Assembly (NCBI RefSeq): GCF_023935105.1
Contig: NZ_CP096040.1
Span: 372,001-436,000, forward strand
DNA length: 64,000 nt
DNA from: Caulobacter segnis
GTDB lineage: Bacteria > Pseudomonadota > Alphaproteobacteria > Caulobacterales > Caulobacteraceae
Direction: 5' to 3'
The notes beneath the pieces are model-generated. The model was given only the letters and a program-made list of their open reading frames with translations. It searched no databases and was not told where the DNA came from. Positions 26,010 to 33,802 of the stretch are shown piece after piece. Position 1 is the stretch's first letter, and each line of letters starts with the position of its first letter. Position numbers and translations under genes: made by a program.

Positions 26010-26615
26010 CTAAGCCCGTCCCGCCGTCGCCGACAGGTGATCGGCCGTGATCCCCAGCTTGGCCAGGGCCCGGGTCCATTTGTGCTCGTGGTCCTCGTCG
26101 AACAGCAGGCCCTCGTCGGCGTCGCAGATCAGCCAGATGTTGTCGCGCAGCTCCTGCTCCAGCTGCCCCGGGCCCCAGCCGGCATAGCCCAGCGCCAGGA
26201 CCGCCTTGCGCGGGCGCTTGAGGGCGCTGGCCATGGCGTCCAGCACGTCGCGGGTGGCGGTCAGGCCCACGCCATCGGCCACCGGTAGCGTCGAGTCCGG
26301 CGAGTTGAAGTCGTCGGTGTGCAGGACGAAACCCCGCTCGCGTTCGATCGGCCCGCCCAGCAGGACCAGGTCGCCCGGCGCCTGGATGTCGGACTTGACG
26401 CCCAACCGCTCCAACAGCTCGAACACCGTCAGGCCCTCGACCGGACGGTTCACCGCCACGCCCATGGCCTGCTCCTCGTCATGGGCGCAGAGATACAGCA
26501 CCGTCCGCTCGAAGCGCGGATCGTCGATGCCCGGCATCGCCACCAGCAAGCGTCCGGTCAGGAACTCGCCGTCGTCTTCGCCATTGGGGTCGTCGTCTTC
26601 GAGGAAGCTGGCCAT
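26010..26615 (-). CDS. YqgE/AlgH family protein (UPF0301)
   Basis: The 201-residue soluble protein shows the family core FLTGRLLVAMPGIDDPRFERTVLYLCAHDEEQAMGVAVNRP, LLGGPIERERGFVLH and ALGYAGWGPGQLEQELRDN. The N-terminus is acidic (EDDDPNGEDDGE). The function is unknown despite wide conservation in Proteobacteria. It is convergent with pdeA, the two stops being only about 10 bp apart, and divergent from the peroxiredoxin gene. Confidence 0.9.
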   Translation of the reverse strand: MASFLEDDDPNGEDDGEFLTGRLLVAMPGIDDPRFERTVLYLCAHDEEQAMGVAVNRPVEGLTVFELLERLGVKSDIQAPGDLVLLGGPIERERGFVLHTDDFNSPDSTLPVADGVGLTATRDVLDAMASALKRPRKAVLALGYAGWGPGQLEQELRDNIWLICDADEGLLFDEDHEHKWTRALAKLGITADHLSATAGRA

Positions 26616-26744
26616 GGGCGGAGCATTGGCTTTCGGTGTGACGGTTTCAAGTCGAACAACGCGTCAAACCGTGCTTGGCGACCGCCTCGCCGAGGGATAT
26701 TCGATCAGTCGCAATTCAATCGCACACACGAGGAAACACGGCCC

Positions 26745-27227
26745 ATGGCGATCAAGGTTGGCGACACGCTGCCGGTGGCGACTTTCATGACCAGCACGGC
26801 CGAAGGGCCGGCGCCGATCACCAGCGACGATATCTTCAAGGGCAAGACCGTCGCCCTGTTCGCGGTTCCGGGCGCCTTCACCCCGACCTGCTCGGCCAAG
26901 CACCTGCCGGGCTTCAAGGAGAAGGCGGCCGAGCTGAAGGCCAAGGGCGTCGACACGATCGCCTGCGTCTCGGTCAACGACGTCTTCGTGATGAAGGCCT
27001 GGGGCAAGGACCAGGGCATCGACGGCGAGGTCTTGCTGCTGGCCGACGGCAACGGCGACTTCACCCGCGCGATCGGCCTGGACTTCGACGGGTCGAAGTT
27101 CGGCATGGGCCCGCGCTCGCAGCGCTATTCGCTGATCGCCAAGGACGGCGTCGTGACCCAGCTGAACGTCGAGGAAGCCGGCCAGTTCAAGGTCTCGTCG
27201 GCCGAGTACCTGCTGGAGCAGCTGTAA
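26745..27227 (+). CDS. Peroxiredoxin of the Prx5 type
   Basis: This 160-residue thiol peroxidase has the peroxidatic cysteine in FAVPGAFTPTCSAKHLPGF (about residue 49), the Prx5/PMP20 signature, and ends in SSAEYLLEQL. It reduces hydrogen peroxide and organic peroxides with glutathione or thioredoxin. The open frame extends upstream, but ATG 26745 opens the family sequence MAIKVGDTLPVA. A MarR-type regulator possibly of the oxidative-stress kind lies convergent downstream. Confidence 0.92.
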   Translation: MAIKVGDTLPVATFMTSTAEGPAPITSDDIFKGKTVALFAVPGAFTPTCSAKHLPGFKEKAAELKAKGVDTIACVSVNDVFVMKAWGKDQGIDGEVLLLADGNGDFTRAIGLDFDGSKFGMGPRSQRYSLIAKDGVVTQLNVEEAGQFKVSSAEYLLEQL

Positions 27228-27234
27228 GCCCGTT

Positions 27235-27265
27235 CTCTCCTCCCCCGCGATGCGGGGGAGGAGAG
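27235..27265. terminator. Strong hairpin between convergent peroxiredoxin and marR genes
   Basis: CTCTCCTCCCCCGC (27235-27248) pairs perfectly with GCGGGGGAGGAGAG (27252-27265) around a 3-base loop. There is little T-run on either side. The position between two convergent stop codons suggests termination in both directions. Confidence 0.7.
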
Positions 27266-27272
27266 TCCTTGG

Positions 27273-27710
27273 CTATTTCCCCACGATCGACCCGCGCAGC
27301 GCCAGGATCCGCTGGTTCAGCGCTTGCAACGCCTCGCCGTCCATGCCGGAGCGGTCCAGCAGCAGGTCGCCCAGGCAGGCCGAGCGCTCCAGCAGGGCGG
27401 CGCCGGCCTCGGTCATCGTCACCTCGACCTTGCGCTCGTCTTCCAGGCCGCGCCGGCGTTCGACAAGGCCGGCGGCCTCGAGGCGCTTCACCAGCGGCGT
27501 CACGGTGCTGGACTCCAGGTCCAGCCGCGCGGCGACGCCGCCGATGGTGAGGCCGTCGTTCTCGCCCAGAACGCTCAGCACCAGATACTGAGGGTAGGTC
27601 AGGCCCAGCTCATCGAGCAGGGGCTTGTAGGCTCGCGTGATCGCCATGCTGGTGGCGTACAGGGTGAAGCAGATCTGCTGATCCAAGGGGCGCATCTGCG
27701 GCGTCTCCAT
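27273..27710 (-). CDS. MarR family regulator, OhrR-like
   Basis: The 145-residue winged-helix protein begins METPQMRPLDQQICFTLYATSMAITRAYKPLLDELGLTYPQYLVLSVLGE, close to the N-terminal part of OhrR regulators. In OhrR a cysteine at this place (here in QQICF) senses organic peroxides. The recognition region is ARLDLESSTVTPLVKRLEAAGLVERRR. ATG 27710 is preferred to the start at 27770, with AAGGAAGGGG just upstream. The gene is divergent from an alpha/beta hydrolase gene, and three copies of a TATCGCG(ATA) motif lie between them. Confidence 0.85.
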   Translation of the reverse strand: METPQMRPLDQQICFTLYATSMAITRAYKPLLDELGLTYPQYLVLSVLGENDGLTIGGVAARLDLESSTVTPLVKRLEAAGLVERRRGLEDERKVEVTMTEAGAALLERSACLGDLLLDRSGMDGEALQALNQRILALRGSIVGK

Positions 27711-27742
27711 TTTTACTACCCCTTCCTTACCACGAAAAAAGA

Positions 27743-27820
27743 TATCGCGATAAATAAAAGCGCTGGACACGGCCCCGGTTCGGGTTTAGTCATTTCATTA
27801 TCGCGATAACGATTATCGCG
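27743..27820. promoter_or_regulatory. Repeated TATCGCGATA operators between marR and a hydrolase gene
   Basis: TATCGCGATA occurs as a perfect palindrome at 27743-27752, again as TTATCGCGATAA at 27798-27809, followed by the half-site TTATCGCG at 27813-27820. They lie in the divergent promoter region. MarR-type regulators bind such palindromes, so this is probably the operator by which the regulator controls itself and the hydrolase. The motif is seen directly; the binding protein is inferred. Confidence 0.65.
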
Positions 27821-27840
27821 GACAAGGAATGAGGATGATC

Positions 27841-28821
27841 ATGAGCCAGTCGAACCAAGCTTCCCGCCGCGGCGTGATGACCGCCGGCTTCGGTCTCGCC
27901 GCCGTCGCGGCCGCCTCGGTCGATGCGACCGCCCAAGCCGCCGCCCAAAAACCCGCCGCTTCCAAGGGCGCCGGCAAGGACCGCGCCGGCAGCGGCTTCG
28001 TGACCACGCAGGACGGCGTCCAGATCTTCTACAAGGACTGGGGTCCCAAGGACGCCCAGCCGATCGTGTTCCACCACGGCTGGCCGTTGAGCGCCGACGA
28101 TTGGGACGCCCAGATGCTGTTCTTCCTGGGACAGGGCTATCGCGTCATCGCCCACGACCGCCGGGGCCACGGCCGCTCGACCCAGAGCGACACCGGCAAC
28201 GAGATGGACACCTACGCCGCTGACGTCATCGCCCTGGCCGACCACCTGGACCTGAAGAACGCCTTCCACGTCGGCCACTCGACCGGCGGCGGCGAGGCGA
28301 TCCACTACGCGGCGCGCGCCAAGCCCGGCCGCGTGGGCAAGGTCGTGCTGATCGGCGCGGTGCCGCCGATCATGGTCAAGTCGGCCAAGAACCCGGGCGG
28401 GCTGCCGATCGAGGTCTTCGAGGGCTTCCGCACCGCCCTGGCCGCCAATCGCGCCCAGTTCTACAAGGAGATCCCGGCCGGGCCGTTCTATGGCTTCAAT
28501 CGCGCCGGCGCCAAGGTCAGCCAGGGCCTGATCGACAACTGGTGGCGCCAGGGCATGGAAGGCGGCGCCAAGGCCCACTACGACTGCGTGAAGGCCTTCT
28601 CGGAAACCGACTTCACCGACGATCTCAAGACCGTCGACGTGCCCGTCTTCCTGATGCACGGCGAGGATGACCAGATCGTGCCGATCGCCGACAGCGCCCT
28701 GCTAGGTATCAAGCTGCTGAAGAAGGGCAAGCTGAAGACCTATCCGGGCCTGCCCCACGGCATGGCCTCGACCCATCCGGAGATCGTCAACGCCGACCTG
28801 CTGGCGTTCTTCAAGGCGTAG
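27841..28821 (+). CDS. Alpha/beta hydrolase (non-heme chloroperoxidase type) with Tat signal
   Basis: The protein of about 326 residues starts with a twin-arginine leader (NQASRRGVMTAGFGLAAVAAAS, then ATAQAAA), so it is likely exported folded. The hydrolase domain has FHHGWPLSADDWD, the nucleophile elbow GHSTGGGE, the acid in MHGEDDQIV and the catalytic His in GLPHGMAST, as in the cofactor-free haloperoxidase/esterase family. Several in-frame ATGs exist (27829, 27835, 27841); the last has GAGG in the right place. It is regulated in all likelihood by the divergent MarR protein. Confidence 0.88.
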   Translation: MSQSNQASRRGVMTAGFGLAAVAAASVDATAQAAAQKPAASKGAGKDRAGSGFVTTQDGVQIFYKDWGPKDAQPIVFHHGWPLSADDWDAQMLFFLGQGYRVIAHDRRGHGRSTQSDTGNEMDTYAADVIALADHLDLKNAFHVGHSTGGGEAIHYAARAKPGRVGKVVLIGAVPPIMVKSAKNPGGLPIEVFEGFRTALAANRAQFYKEIPAGPFYGFNRAGAKVSQGLIDNWWRQGMEGGAKAHYDCVKAFSETDFTDDLKTVDVPVFLMHGEDDQIVPIADSALLGIKLLKKGKLKTYPGLPHGMASTHPEIVNADLLAFFKA

Positions 28822-28840
28822 GAACGTCCTAACCCAAATG

Positions 28841-28941
28841 TGTCATCCCGGGCGGCGTAGCCGACCCGGGACCCAGGGGCCACGCGCAGTGCGGCGACCC
28901 CTGGGTCCCGGCTCTCCGCTTCACTACGGCCGGGATGACAC
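28841..28941. repeat. REP-like palindromic intergenic repeat, copy 2
   Basis: The element begins TGTCATCCCGGG and ends CCGGGATGACAC. In the middle, CGGGACCCAGGGG faces CCCCTGGGTCCCG. It shares both termini and the central stem with the copy at 1688-1782. It lies between the convergent hydrolase and acyl-CoA dehydrogenase genes and may help terminate both. Confidence 0.75.
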
Positions 28942-28953
28942 GCGTTGTCTGTC

Positions 28954-30711
28954 TTAAGCTCCCAGCGTTTCCGGCGTCATCGCCTCGAAGTCCGCTGCGC
29001 CGATCATCACGCCGGCCGCCGCGCCCGGGACCTGGGCCAGCACGCTTTCCGCGAACACCCGCGCCAGGGCCCGCTTGCTCTCGGCCCAGGCCGCGTCGGC
29101 CTCGCCGGCGGCAGCGAGGGCGCCCTTGGCCAGCATCCAGCCGCCGACCACGTCGCCCAGCAGTTTCTGATAGGCCGTGGCCCCCGACAAGGCGTCCGGC
29201 ATCGCCTTGGTCCGGCGCTCGATTAGCCAGGCGGTGGCCTGGGTCGCGGCGTCGAGGGCGGCTTCCAGGCGAAGGCCTACGGCCTTGAGATCGCCCGCCA
29301 CCAGCGCCTCGACCGTGTCGCGGATGTCGTCCATCAGGTCGCCCAGCGCCTGGCCTTCGCCCAGCATCAGTTTGCGGCCCACCAGATCGATGGCCTGAAT
29401 GCCGTTGGTGCCTTCGTAGATCGGGGCGATGCGGGCGTCGCGATAGTGCTGGGCCGCGCCGGTCTCCTCGATGAAGCCCATGCCGCCGTGGATCTGCAGC
29501 CCTTGCGAGGCCACCCAGACGCCGACGTCGGTCGACCAGGCCTTGGCGATCGGGGTCAGCAGCTCCTCACGCAGCTTGGCGGCGGTGCGGGTCGCCTCGT
29601 CGGGGGCGGCGCGCGACAGGTCGGCGGCGACGGCGGTCGACAGGCAGATGCCGCGCGCGGCCTCGATATGGGCCTTCATCAGCACCAGCGTACGGCGGAC
29701 GTCCGGGTGGTCGAAGATCCGGGTCGGGCTGGCGCCCGTCCAGGCCGAGCGGCCCTGGACGCGCTCCTGGCTGAACGCCAGCGCCTGCTGATAGGCGCGC
29801 TCGGCGATGGCGGTCCCCTGCGTCCCGACCTGCAGGCGCGCGGCGTTCATCATCGTGAACATATTGGGCAGGCCTTGGCCCAGGCCCCCGACCAGTTCGG
29901 CCTTGGCCCCCTCGAACAGCATCACGCAGGTGGGTGAGCCGTGGATGCCCAGCTTGTGCTCCAGCCCGCCGACGCGCAGGGCGTTGTGCTCGCCCAGCGC
30001 GCCGTCGGCGTCGACCAGCACCTTGGGGGCCAGGAACAGCGAGATCCCCTTCACGCCGGGCGGGGCGTCGGGCGTGCGGGCCAGAACCAGATGGACGATA
30101 TTGTCGGCCGCGTCGTGGTCGCCCCAGGTGATGAAGATCTTCTGGCCGGTGATCTTCCAGCCGCCGTCGCCATCGGGGGTGGCCACCGTCGTCAGCGCCG
30201 CCAGGTCCGAGCCGGCCTGGGGTTCGGTCAGGTTCATGGTGCCGGTCCATTCGCCCGAGACCAGCTTGGGCAGGTAGGTCGCCTTCTGGTTGTCGCTGCC
30301 GTGGTGCTCCAGAGCCTCGATCGCGCCCAGGCTCAGCATCGGGCACAGGCCGAAGGCCATGTTGGCGGCCTGGACCATCTCCAGCACCGCCACCTCCAGC
30401 GTCTTGGGCAGACCTTGGCCGCCGTGCTCGACCGGCGCGGCCAGGCTGGCCCAGCCGCCTTGCGCGAACTGCTTGTAGGCGTCTGCGAAACCCGGCGCGC
30501 TGCGCACCACGCCGTTCTCCAACCTGGCGCCGACCAGGTCGCCCTGGCGGTTCAGCGGGGCCAGCACGTCGGCGGCGAAGGCTCCGGCCGCTTCCAGCAC
30601 CGCCGCCACCGTGTCGGCGTCGGCCTCGGGGAAGGCGTCGGCCAGCCGCCCGAAATCCGCCGCATGGCGCAGCGAGAAGGCGAGGTCGCGAACGGGGGCG
30701 CGGTAGGTCAT
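28954..30711 (-). CDS. Acyl-CoA dehydrogenase
   Basis: The 585-residue FAD enzyme has the longer form of the family. Its N-terminal extension (MTYRAPVRDLAFSLRHAADFGRL) and C-terminal extra domain resemble the DmdC/long acyl-CoA dehydrogenase subgroup. Family signatures are GTMNLTEPQAGSDLAAL, KIFITWGDHD, and IAPIYEGTNGIQAIDLVGRKL, which holds the catalytic base Glu. It oxidises acyl-CoA to enoyl-CoA in beta-oxidation or a related route. The true substrate cannot be told from the sequence. The gene is divergent from the yceI operon. Confidence 0.9.
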   Translation of the reverse strand: MTYRAPVRDLAFSLRHAADFGRLADAFPEADADTVAAVLEAAGAFAADVLAPLNRQGDLVGARLENGVVRSAPGFADAYKQFAQGGWASLAAPVEHGGQGLPKTLEVAVLEMVQAANMAFGLCPMLSLGAIEALEHHGSDNQKATYLPKLVSGEWTGTMNLTEPQAGSDLAALTTVATPDGDGGWKITGQKIFITWGDHDAADNIVHLVLARTPDAPPGVKGISLFLAPKVLVDADGALGEHNALRVGGLEHKLGIHGSPTCVMLFEGAKAELVGGLGQGLPNMFTMMNAARLQVGTQGTAIAERAYQQALAFSQERVQGRSAWTGASPTRIFDHPDVRRTLVLMKAHIEAARGICLSTAVAADLSRAAPDEATRTAAKLREELLTPIAKAWSTDVGVWVASQGLQIHGGMGFIEETGAAQHYRDARIAPIYEGTNGIQAIDLVGRKLMLGEGQALGDLMDDIRDTVEALVAGDLKAVGLRLEAALDAATQATAWLIERRTKAMPDALSGATAYQKLLGDVVGGWMLAKGALAAAGEADAAWAESKRALARVFAESVLAQVPGAAAGVMIGAADFEAMTPETLGA

Positions 30712-30792
30712 GGCCGGGGAACTCCAAAAATCTCGGCCACTGTTTAGGCGGGGTGACGCGACGTCACCAAGTCGGCCACAGCTTTCTATGCG

Positions 30793-30846
30793 AGATCACG
30801 GCCTCGTGATCTTCCAGCCCTTCAACCGTATGGCTTAGTTCCTAAG
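30793..30846. promoter_or_regulatory. Palindromes in the acyl-CoA dehydrogenase / yceI divergent promoter region
   Basis: AGATCACG (30793-30800) pairs with CGTGATCT (30805-30812) across four bases, and CTTAG-TTC-CTAAG follows at 30834-30846. Both sit about 50-100 bp before the yceI start. They may be operators for a dimeric regulator or parts of the mRNA leader. No regulator gene is adjacent. Confidence 0.4.
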
Positions 30847-30894
30847 TCCGGAAAACCGTAACTGGTGCTGTTTTAGTTCTGGAGCTCCCAACCG

Positions 30895-31527
30895 ATGATC
30901 CGTCCCTACGCCTATGCCGCGCTCGCCGTGGCCCTCTTCACGGCCCCCGCCGCGCTGGCCGCGCCGGGCGTCTCGTCGACCAAGCCGGCCGATCTGCCGG
31001 CCGGCCACTACGTGCTGGACAAGACCCACGCCGTGCTGACCGCCAAGCTCAAGCACATGGGTTTCTCGAACTACACCCTGCGCTTCACCAAGCTGGACGC
31101 CGACTTCACCTATGATCCCAAGGCTCCGGAAGCCTCGAAGATCAACGTCACGGTCGATCCGGCCTCGCTAGACACCGCCACCGGCGCCGACGCCTTCGGC
31201 CTGAAGTTCAACAAGGAACTGATCGGCGACGGCTGGCTGGAAGCGGCCAAGTATCCGACCATCACTTTCGTCTCGACGGCGGTGAATGTCGGCGACGGCC
31301 AGCACGGCTCGGTGACCGGCGACCTGACCTTCCACGGCGTGACCAAGCCGGTCGTGCTGGACGTCACCTTCAACGGCGTCGGCTCGGGCATGAACCCTCT
31401 GCAGACCCGCACGGGCTTCTCGGCCACCACGACGATCAAGCGCTCGGACTTCGGCGTGGGCAAGTATGTCCCGCTGATCAGCGACGACGTGACCTTGAAC
31501 ATCGAGGTCGAGTTCGAAAAGAAGTAA
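30895..31527 (+). CDS. YceI family periplasmic protein
   Basis: The 210-residue protein has a signal peptide (AYAALAVALFTAPAALA) and the YceI lipocalin-like fold: YVLDKTHAVLTAKLKHMGFSNYTLRF, VDPASLDTATGAD, DLTFHGVTKPVVLDVTFNG, and TTIKRSDFGVGKYVPLISDDVTLNIEVEFE. YceI proteins bind long polyisoprenoid chains in the periplasm. The next gene encodes a cytochrome b561 fused to a second YceI domain, 27 bp downstream, so the two probably act on the same lipid/quinone chemistry. Confidence 0.92.
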   Translation: MIRPYAYAALAVALFTAPAALAAPGVSSTKPADLPAGHYVLDKTHAVLTAKLKHMGFSNYTLRFTKLDADFTYDPKAPEASKINVTVDPASLDTATGADAFGLKFNKELIGDGWLEAAKYPTITFVSTAVNVGDGQHGSVTGDLTFHGVTKPVVLDVTFNGVGSGMNPLQTRTGFSATTTIKRSDFGVGKYVPLISDDVTLNIEVEFEKK

Positions 31528-31554
31528 GCGCGACAATCGATCTGGGAGATGTCC

Positions 31555-32850
31555 ATGGCCGCGAGCCGGACGCGTTACACGACGGTGGCGATCGTCATCC
31601 ACTGGCTGATCGCCGCGGCCATCATCTTCCAGATCATCCTGGGCTGGCGCATGGGCGATGGTCCCAAGGGACCGACCACCTACGCCCTGTTCCAGCTGCA
31701 CAAGTCGATCGGCATCACCATCCTGCTGCTCAGCCTGCTGCGGCTGGCATGGCGGCTGTTCAACAAGCCGCCGCTCGCCCCCGCGGGGCAGCCGAAGTGG
31801 GAGCAGCTCGCGTCGAAGCTGGTCCATGTCGGCTTCTACGTCATCATGATCGGCCTGCCGCTGACCGGCTGGATCCTGGTCTCGGCCAGCCGCGTGCCGA
31901 TCCCGACCCTGCTGTACGGCGTCGTTCCCTGGCCACACATTCCGGGTATTCCGGAACTGGCCGCCGGCCCCAAGCACGTCTGGCATGAGATCGGCGAGCT
32001 GGGCCACGGCGTGCTGGTCAAGGTCACCTATCTTCTGCTGGCCCTGCACCTGGGCGCGGTGGCCAAGCACCAGATCCTCGACAAGGACGATGTGTTCGGA
32101 AACATGGCGCCCGGCGCCAAGCCGGGTCTGAAGGAGCCGCGCGCCTGGCTGGCCGCCGCCGGTCTCGCCGCCGTGGTCGCCGCGGGCTATCTCTACACCC
32201 CGGCCGTGAAGGCCAAGCCTGCCGCGCCCGCGCCGGCCGCTGAACTGGCCCCAGCAGAGATGCCGGCGCCGACGGCGCCCACCGCCACCTCGCCCACGGA
32301 AGCCGCCGCTCCTGCCGCGCCCGAGGCGGTCGCTCCCGAAGCCGCCCTCAAGGATCCGGTCGCCTGGGCCGTCCAGAAGGGCTCGACCCTCGGCTTCACG
32401 GCAAGCTGGTCGGGCAGCGCCATCGAAGGCCAGTTCAAGACCTGGAAGGGCGACATCCTGTTCTCGCCCGAGGCCCTGGACCGCTCGAAGGTCACGGTGA
32501 GCATCGACATGGCCTCGGCCGCCACGGGCGACGCCCAGCGCGACGAGAGCCTGCCCAGCGGCGACTTCTTCGACACCGCCGAGCATCCGAAGGCCGTCTT
32601 CACCGCGACCAAGTTCCGCAAGACCGGGACGGACAAATACGTCGCCGAAGGGACCCTGGACCTGCGCGGCGTGAAAAAGCCGCTCAGCCTGCCCTTCAGC
32701 CTGAAGATCGACGGCGACACGGCGACCGCGCGCGGTGTAACCACCCTGGACCGGACGACGTTCGGAGTGGGACAGGGCGAATGGGCGTCGACGGATCAGA
32801 TCGCGGCGAAGGTGCAGGTCAGCTTCTCGCTGACGGCGAAGCGCAAATAA
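31555..32850 (+). CDS. Cytochrome b561-YceI fusion protein
   Basis: The protein of about 431 residues joins two domains. Residues 1-185 form a four-helix cytochrome b561 (TVAIVIHWLIAAAIIFQIILGWRMGD, LHKSIGITILLLSLLRLAWRL, IGELGHGVLVKVTYLLLALHLGAVAKH) with the His heme ligands. A Pro/Ala-rich linker (about 210-260) connects to a C-terminal YceI domain (WAVQKGSTLGFTASWSGS to KVQVSFSLTAKRK). A membrane-bound electron carrier tied to a periplasmic isoprenoid binder suggests redox chemistry on quinone-like molecules. ATG 31555 has GGGAG 6 bp ahead, better than ATG 31549. Confidence 0.9.
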   Translation: MAASRTRYTTVAIVIHWLIAAAIIFQIILGWRMGDGPKGPTTYALFQLHKSIGITILLLSLLRLAWRLFNKPPLAPAGQPKWEQLASKLVHVGFYVIMIGLPLTGWILVSASRVPIPTLLYGVVPWPHIPGIPELAAGPKHVWHEIGELGHGVLVKVTYLLLALHLGAVAKHQILDKDDVFGNMAPGAKPGLKEPRAWLAAAGLAAVVAAGYLYTPAVKAKPAAPAPAAELAPAEMPAPTAPTATSPTEAAAPAAPEAVAPEAALKDPVAWAVQKGSTLGFTASWSGSAIEGQFKTWKGDILFSPEALDRSKVTVSIDMASAATGDAQRDESLPSGDFFDTAEHPKAVFTATKFRKTGTDKYVAEGTLDLRGVKKPLSLPFSLKIDGDTATARGVTTLDRTTFGVGQGEWASTDQIAAKVQVSFSLTAKRK

Positions 32851-33779
32851 GCCTTCGCCAAGCGGAAATAGCCGCGGCCGCCGACGCCTTGCGCGCCGGC
32901 GGGCTGGTCCTGCTGCCGACCGAGACGGTCTATGGGCTCGGCGCCGACGCCGCCAATCCGGCGGCCGTGGCCGCGATCTTCGAGGCCAAGGGACGGCCGC
33001 GCTTCAACCCGCTGATCGCCCACGTCGCCGACCTGGAGACCGCCGCGCGGATCGCCCAGCTCGACGACCGCGCCTACGCCTTGGCCCGGGCGTTCTGGCC
33101 CGGCCCTCTGACCATCGTCGCGCCGATCCGGGATGCGAACGCCGTCTGTGATCTGGCCCGCGCGGGCCTGGACACCGTGGCCATTCGCGTGCCGGGCCAT
33201 CCTGTCTCGCACGCGGTGCTCGAGGCGTTCGGCGGCGCGGTCGTGGCCCCCTCGGCCAACCGTTCGGGCCGGCCCAGTCCCACCACCTTCGCCGACGCCG
33301 TGGCCGAGACCGGCGACAAGGCCGCCGCCGCCCTGGATGGCGGGCCCTGCGCGGTGGGTCTGGAGTCCACCGTCGTCTCGGTGCTGGAGGGCCAGCCGCG
33401 CCTGCTGCGGCCCGGCGCCGTGACCCGGGTCCAGCTGCAACAGATCGTCGGCCCGCTGGCGGAAGCCGATGACGACGCCAAGCGCTCGCCGGGTCGCCTG
33501 GCCCTGCACTACGCGCCCGACGCGCCGGTGCGGATCAACGCCAAGGCGCCGGAGGCCGGCGAGGCCTATCTGGCGTTCGGCGGCGGCGCCGGCGGCGAGC
33601 GGGTGTTCAATCTCAGCCCCACGGGCGATCTCGCCGAGGCCGCCGCCAACCTGTTCTCGTTCCTGCGCGCCGCCGATCGCACCAAACCCTCGGCCATCGC
33701 CGTCGCCCCGATTCCGGAAGACGGCCTGGGCGAGGCGATCAACGACCGCCTGCGCCGCGCGGCGGGGTTCATCGGCTGA
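32781..33779 (+). CDS. Threonylcarbamoyl-AMP synthase (Sua5/YrdC type)
   Basis: The protein of up to 332 residues has an N-terminal YrdC domain (GGLVLLPTETVYGLGADAANPAAVAAIFEAKGRPRFNPLIAHV, then SANRSGRPSPTTFADAV and GGPCAVGLESTVVSV) and a C-terminal Sua5 domain (PGRLALHYAPDAPVRI onward). It makes threonylcarbamoyl-AMP for the t6A modification of tRNAs reading ANN codons. The only ATG before the domain lies 70 bp inside the preceding gene, so the start is uncertain; conserved sequence begins near base 32870. Confidence 0.88.
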   Translation: MGVDGSDRGEGAGQLLADGEAQISLRQAEIAAAADALRAGGLVLLPTETVYGLGADAANPAAVAAIFEAKGRPRFNPLIAHVADLETAARIAQLDDRAYALARAFWPGPLTIVAPIRDANAVCDLARAGLDTVAIRVPGHPVSHAVLEAFGGAVVAPSANRSGRPSPTTFADAVAETGDKAAAALDGGPCAVGLESTVVSVLEGQPRLLRPGAVTRVQLQQIVGPLAEADDDAKRSPGRLALHYAPDAPVRINAKAPEAGEAYLAFGGGAGGERVFNLSPTGDLAEAAANLFSFLRAADRTKPSAIAVAPIPEDGLGEAINDRLRRAAGFIG

Positions 33780-33802
33780 CTTTCGAGGCGTATGATCCGA
33801 CC

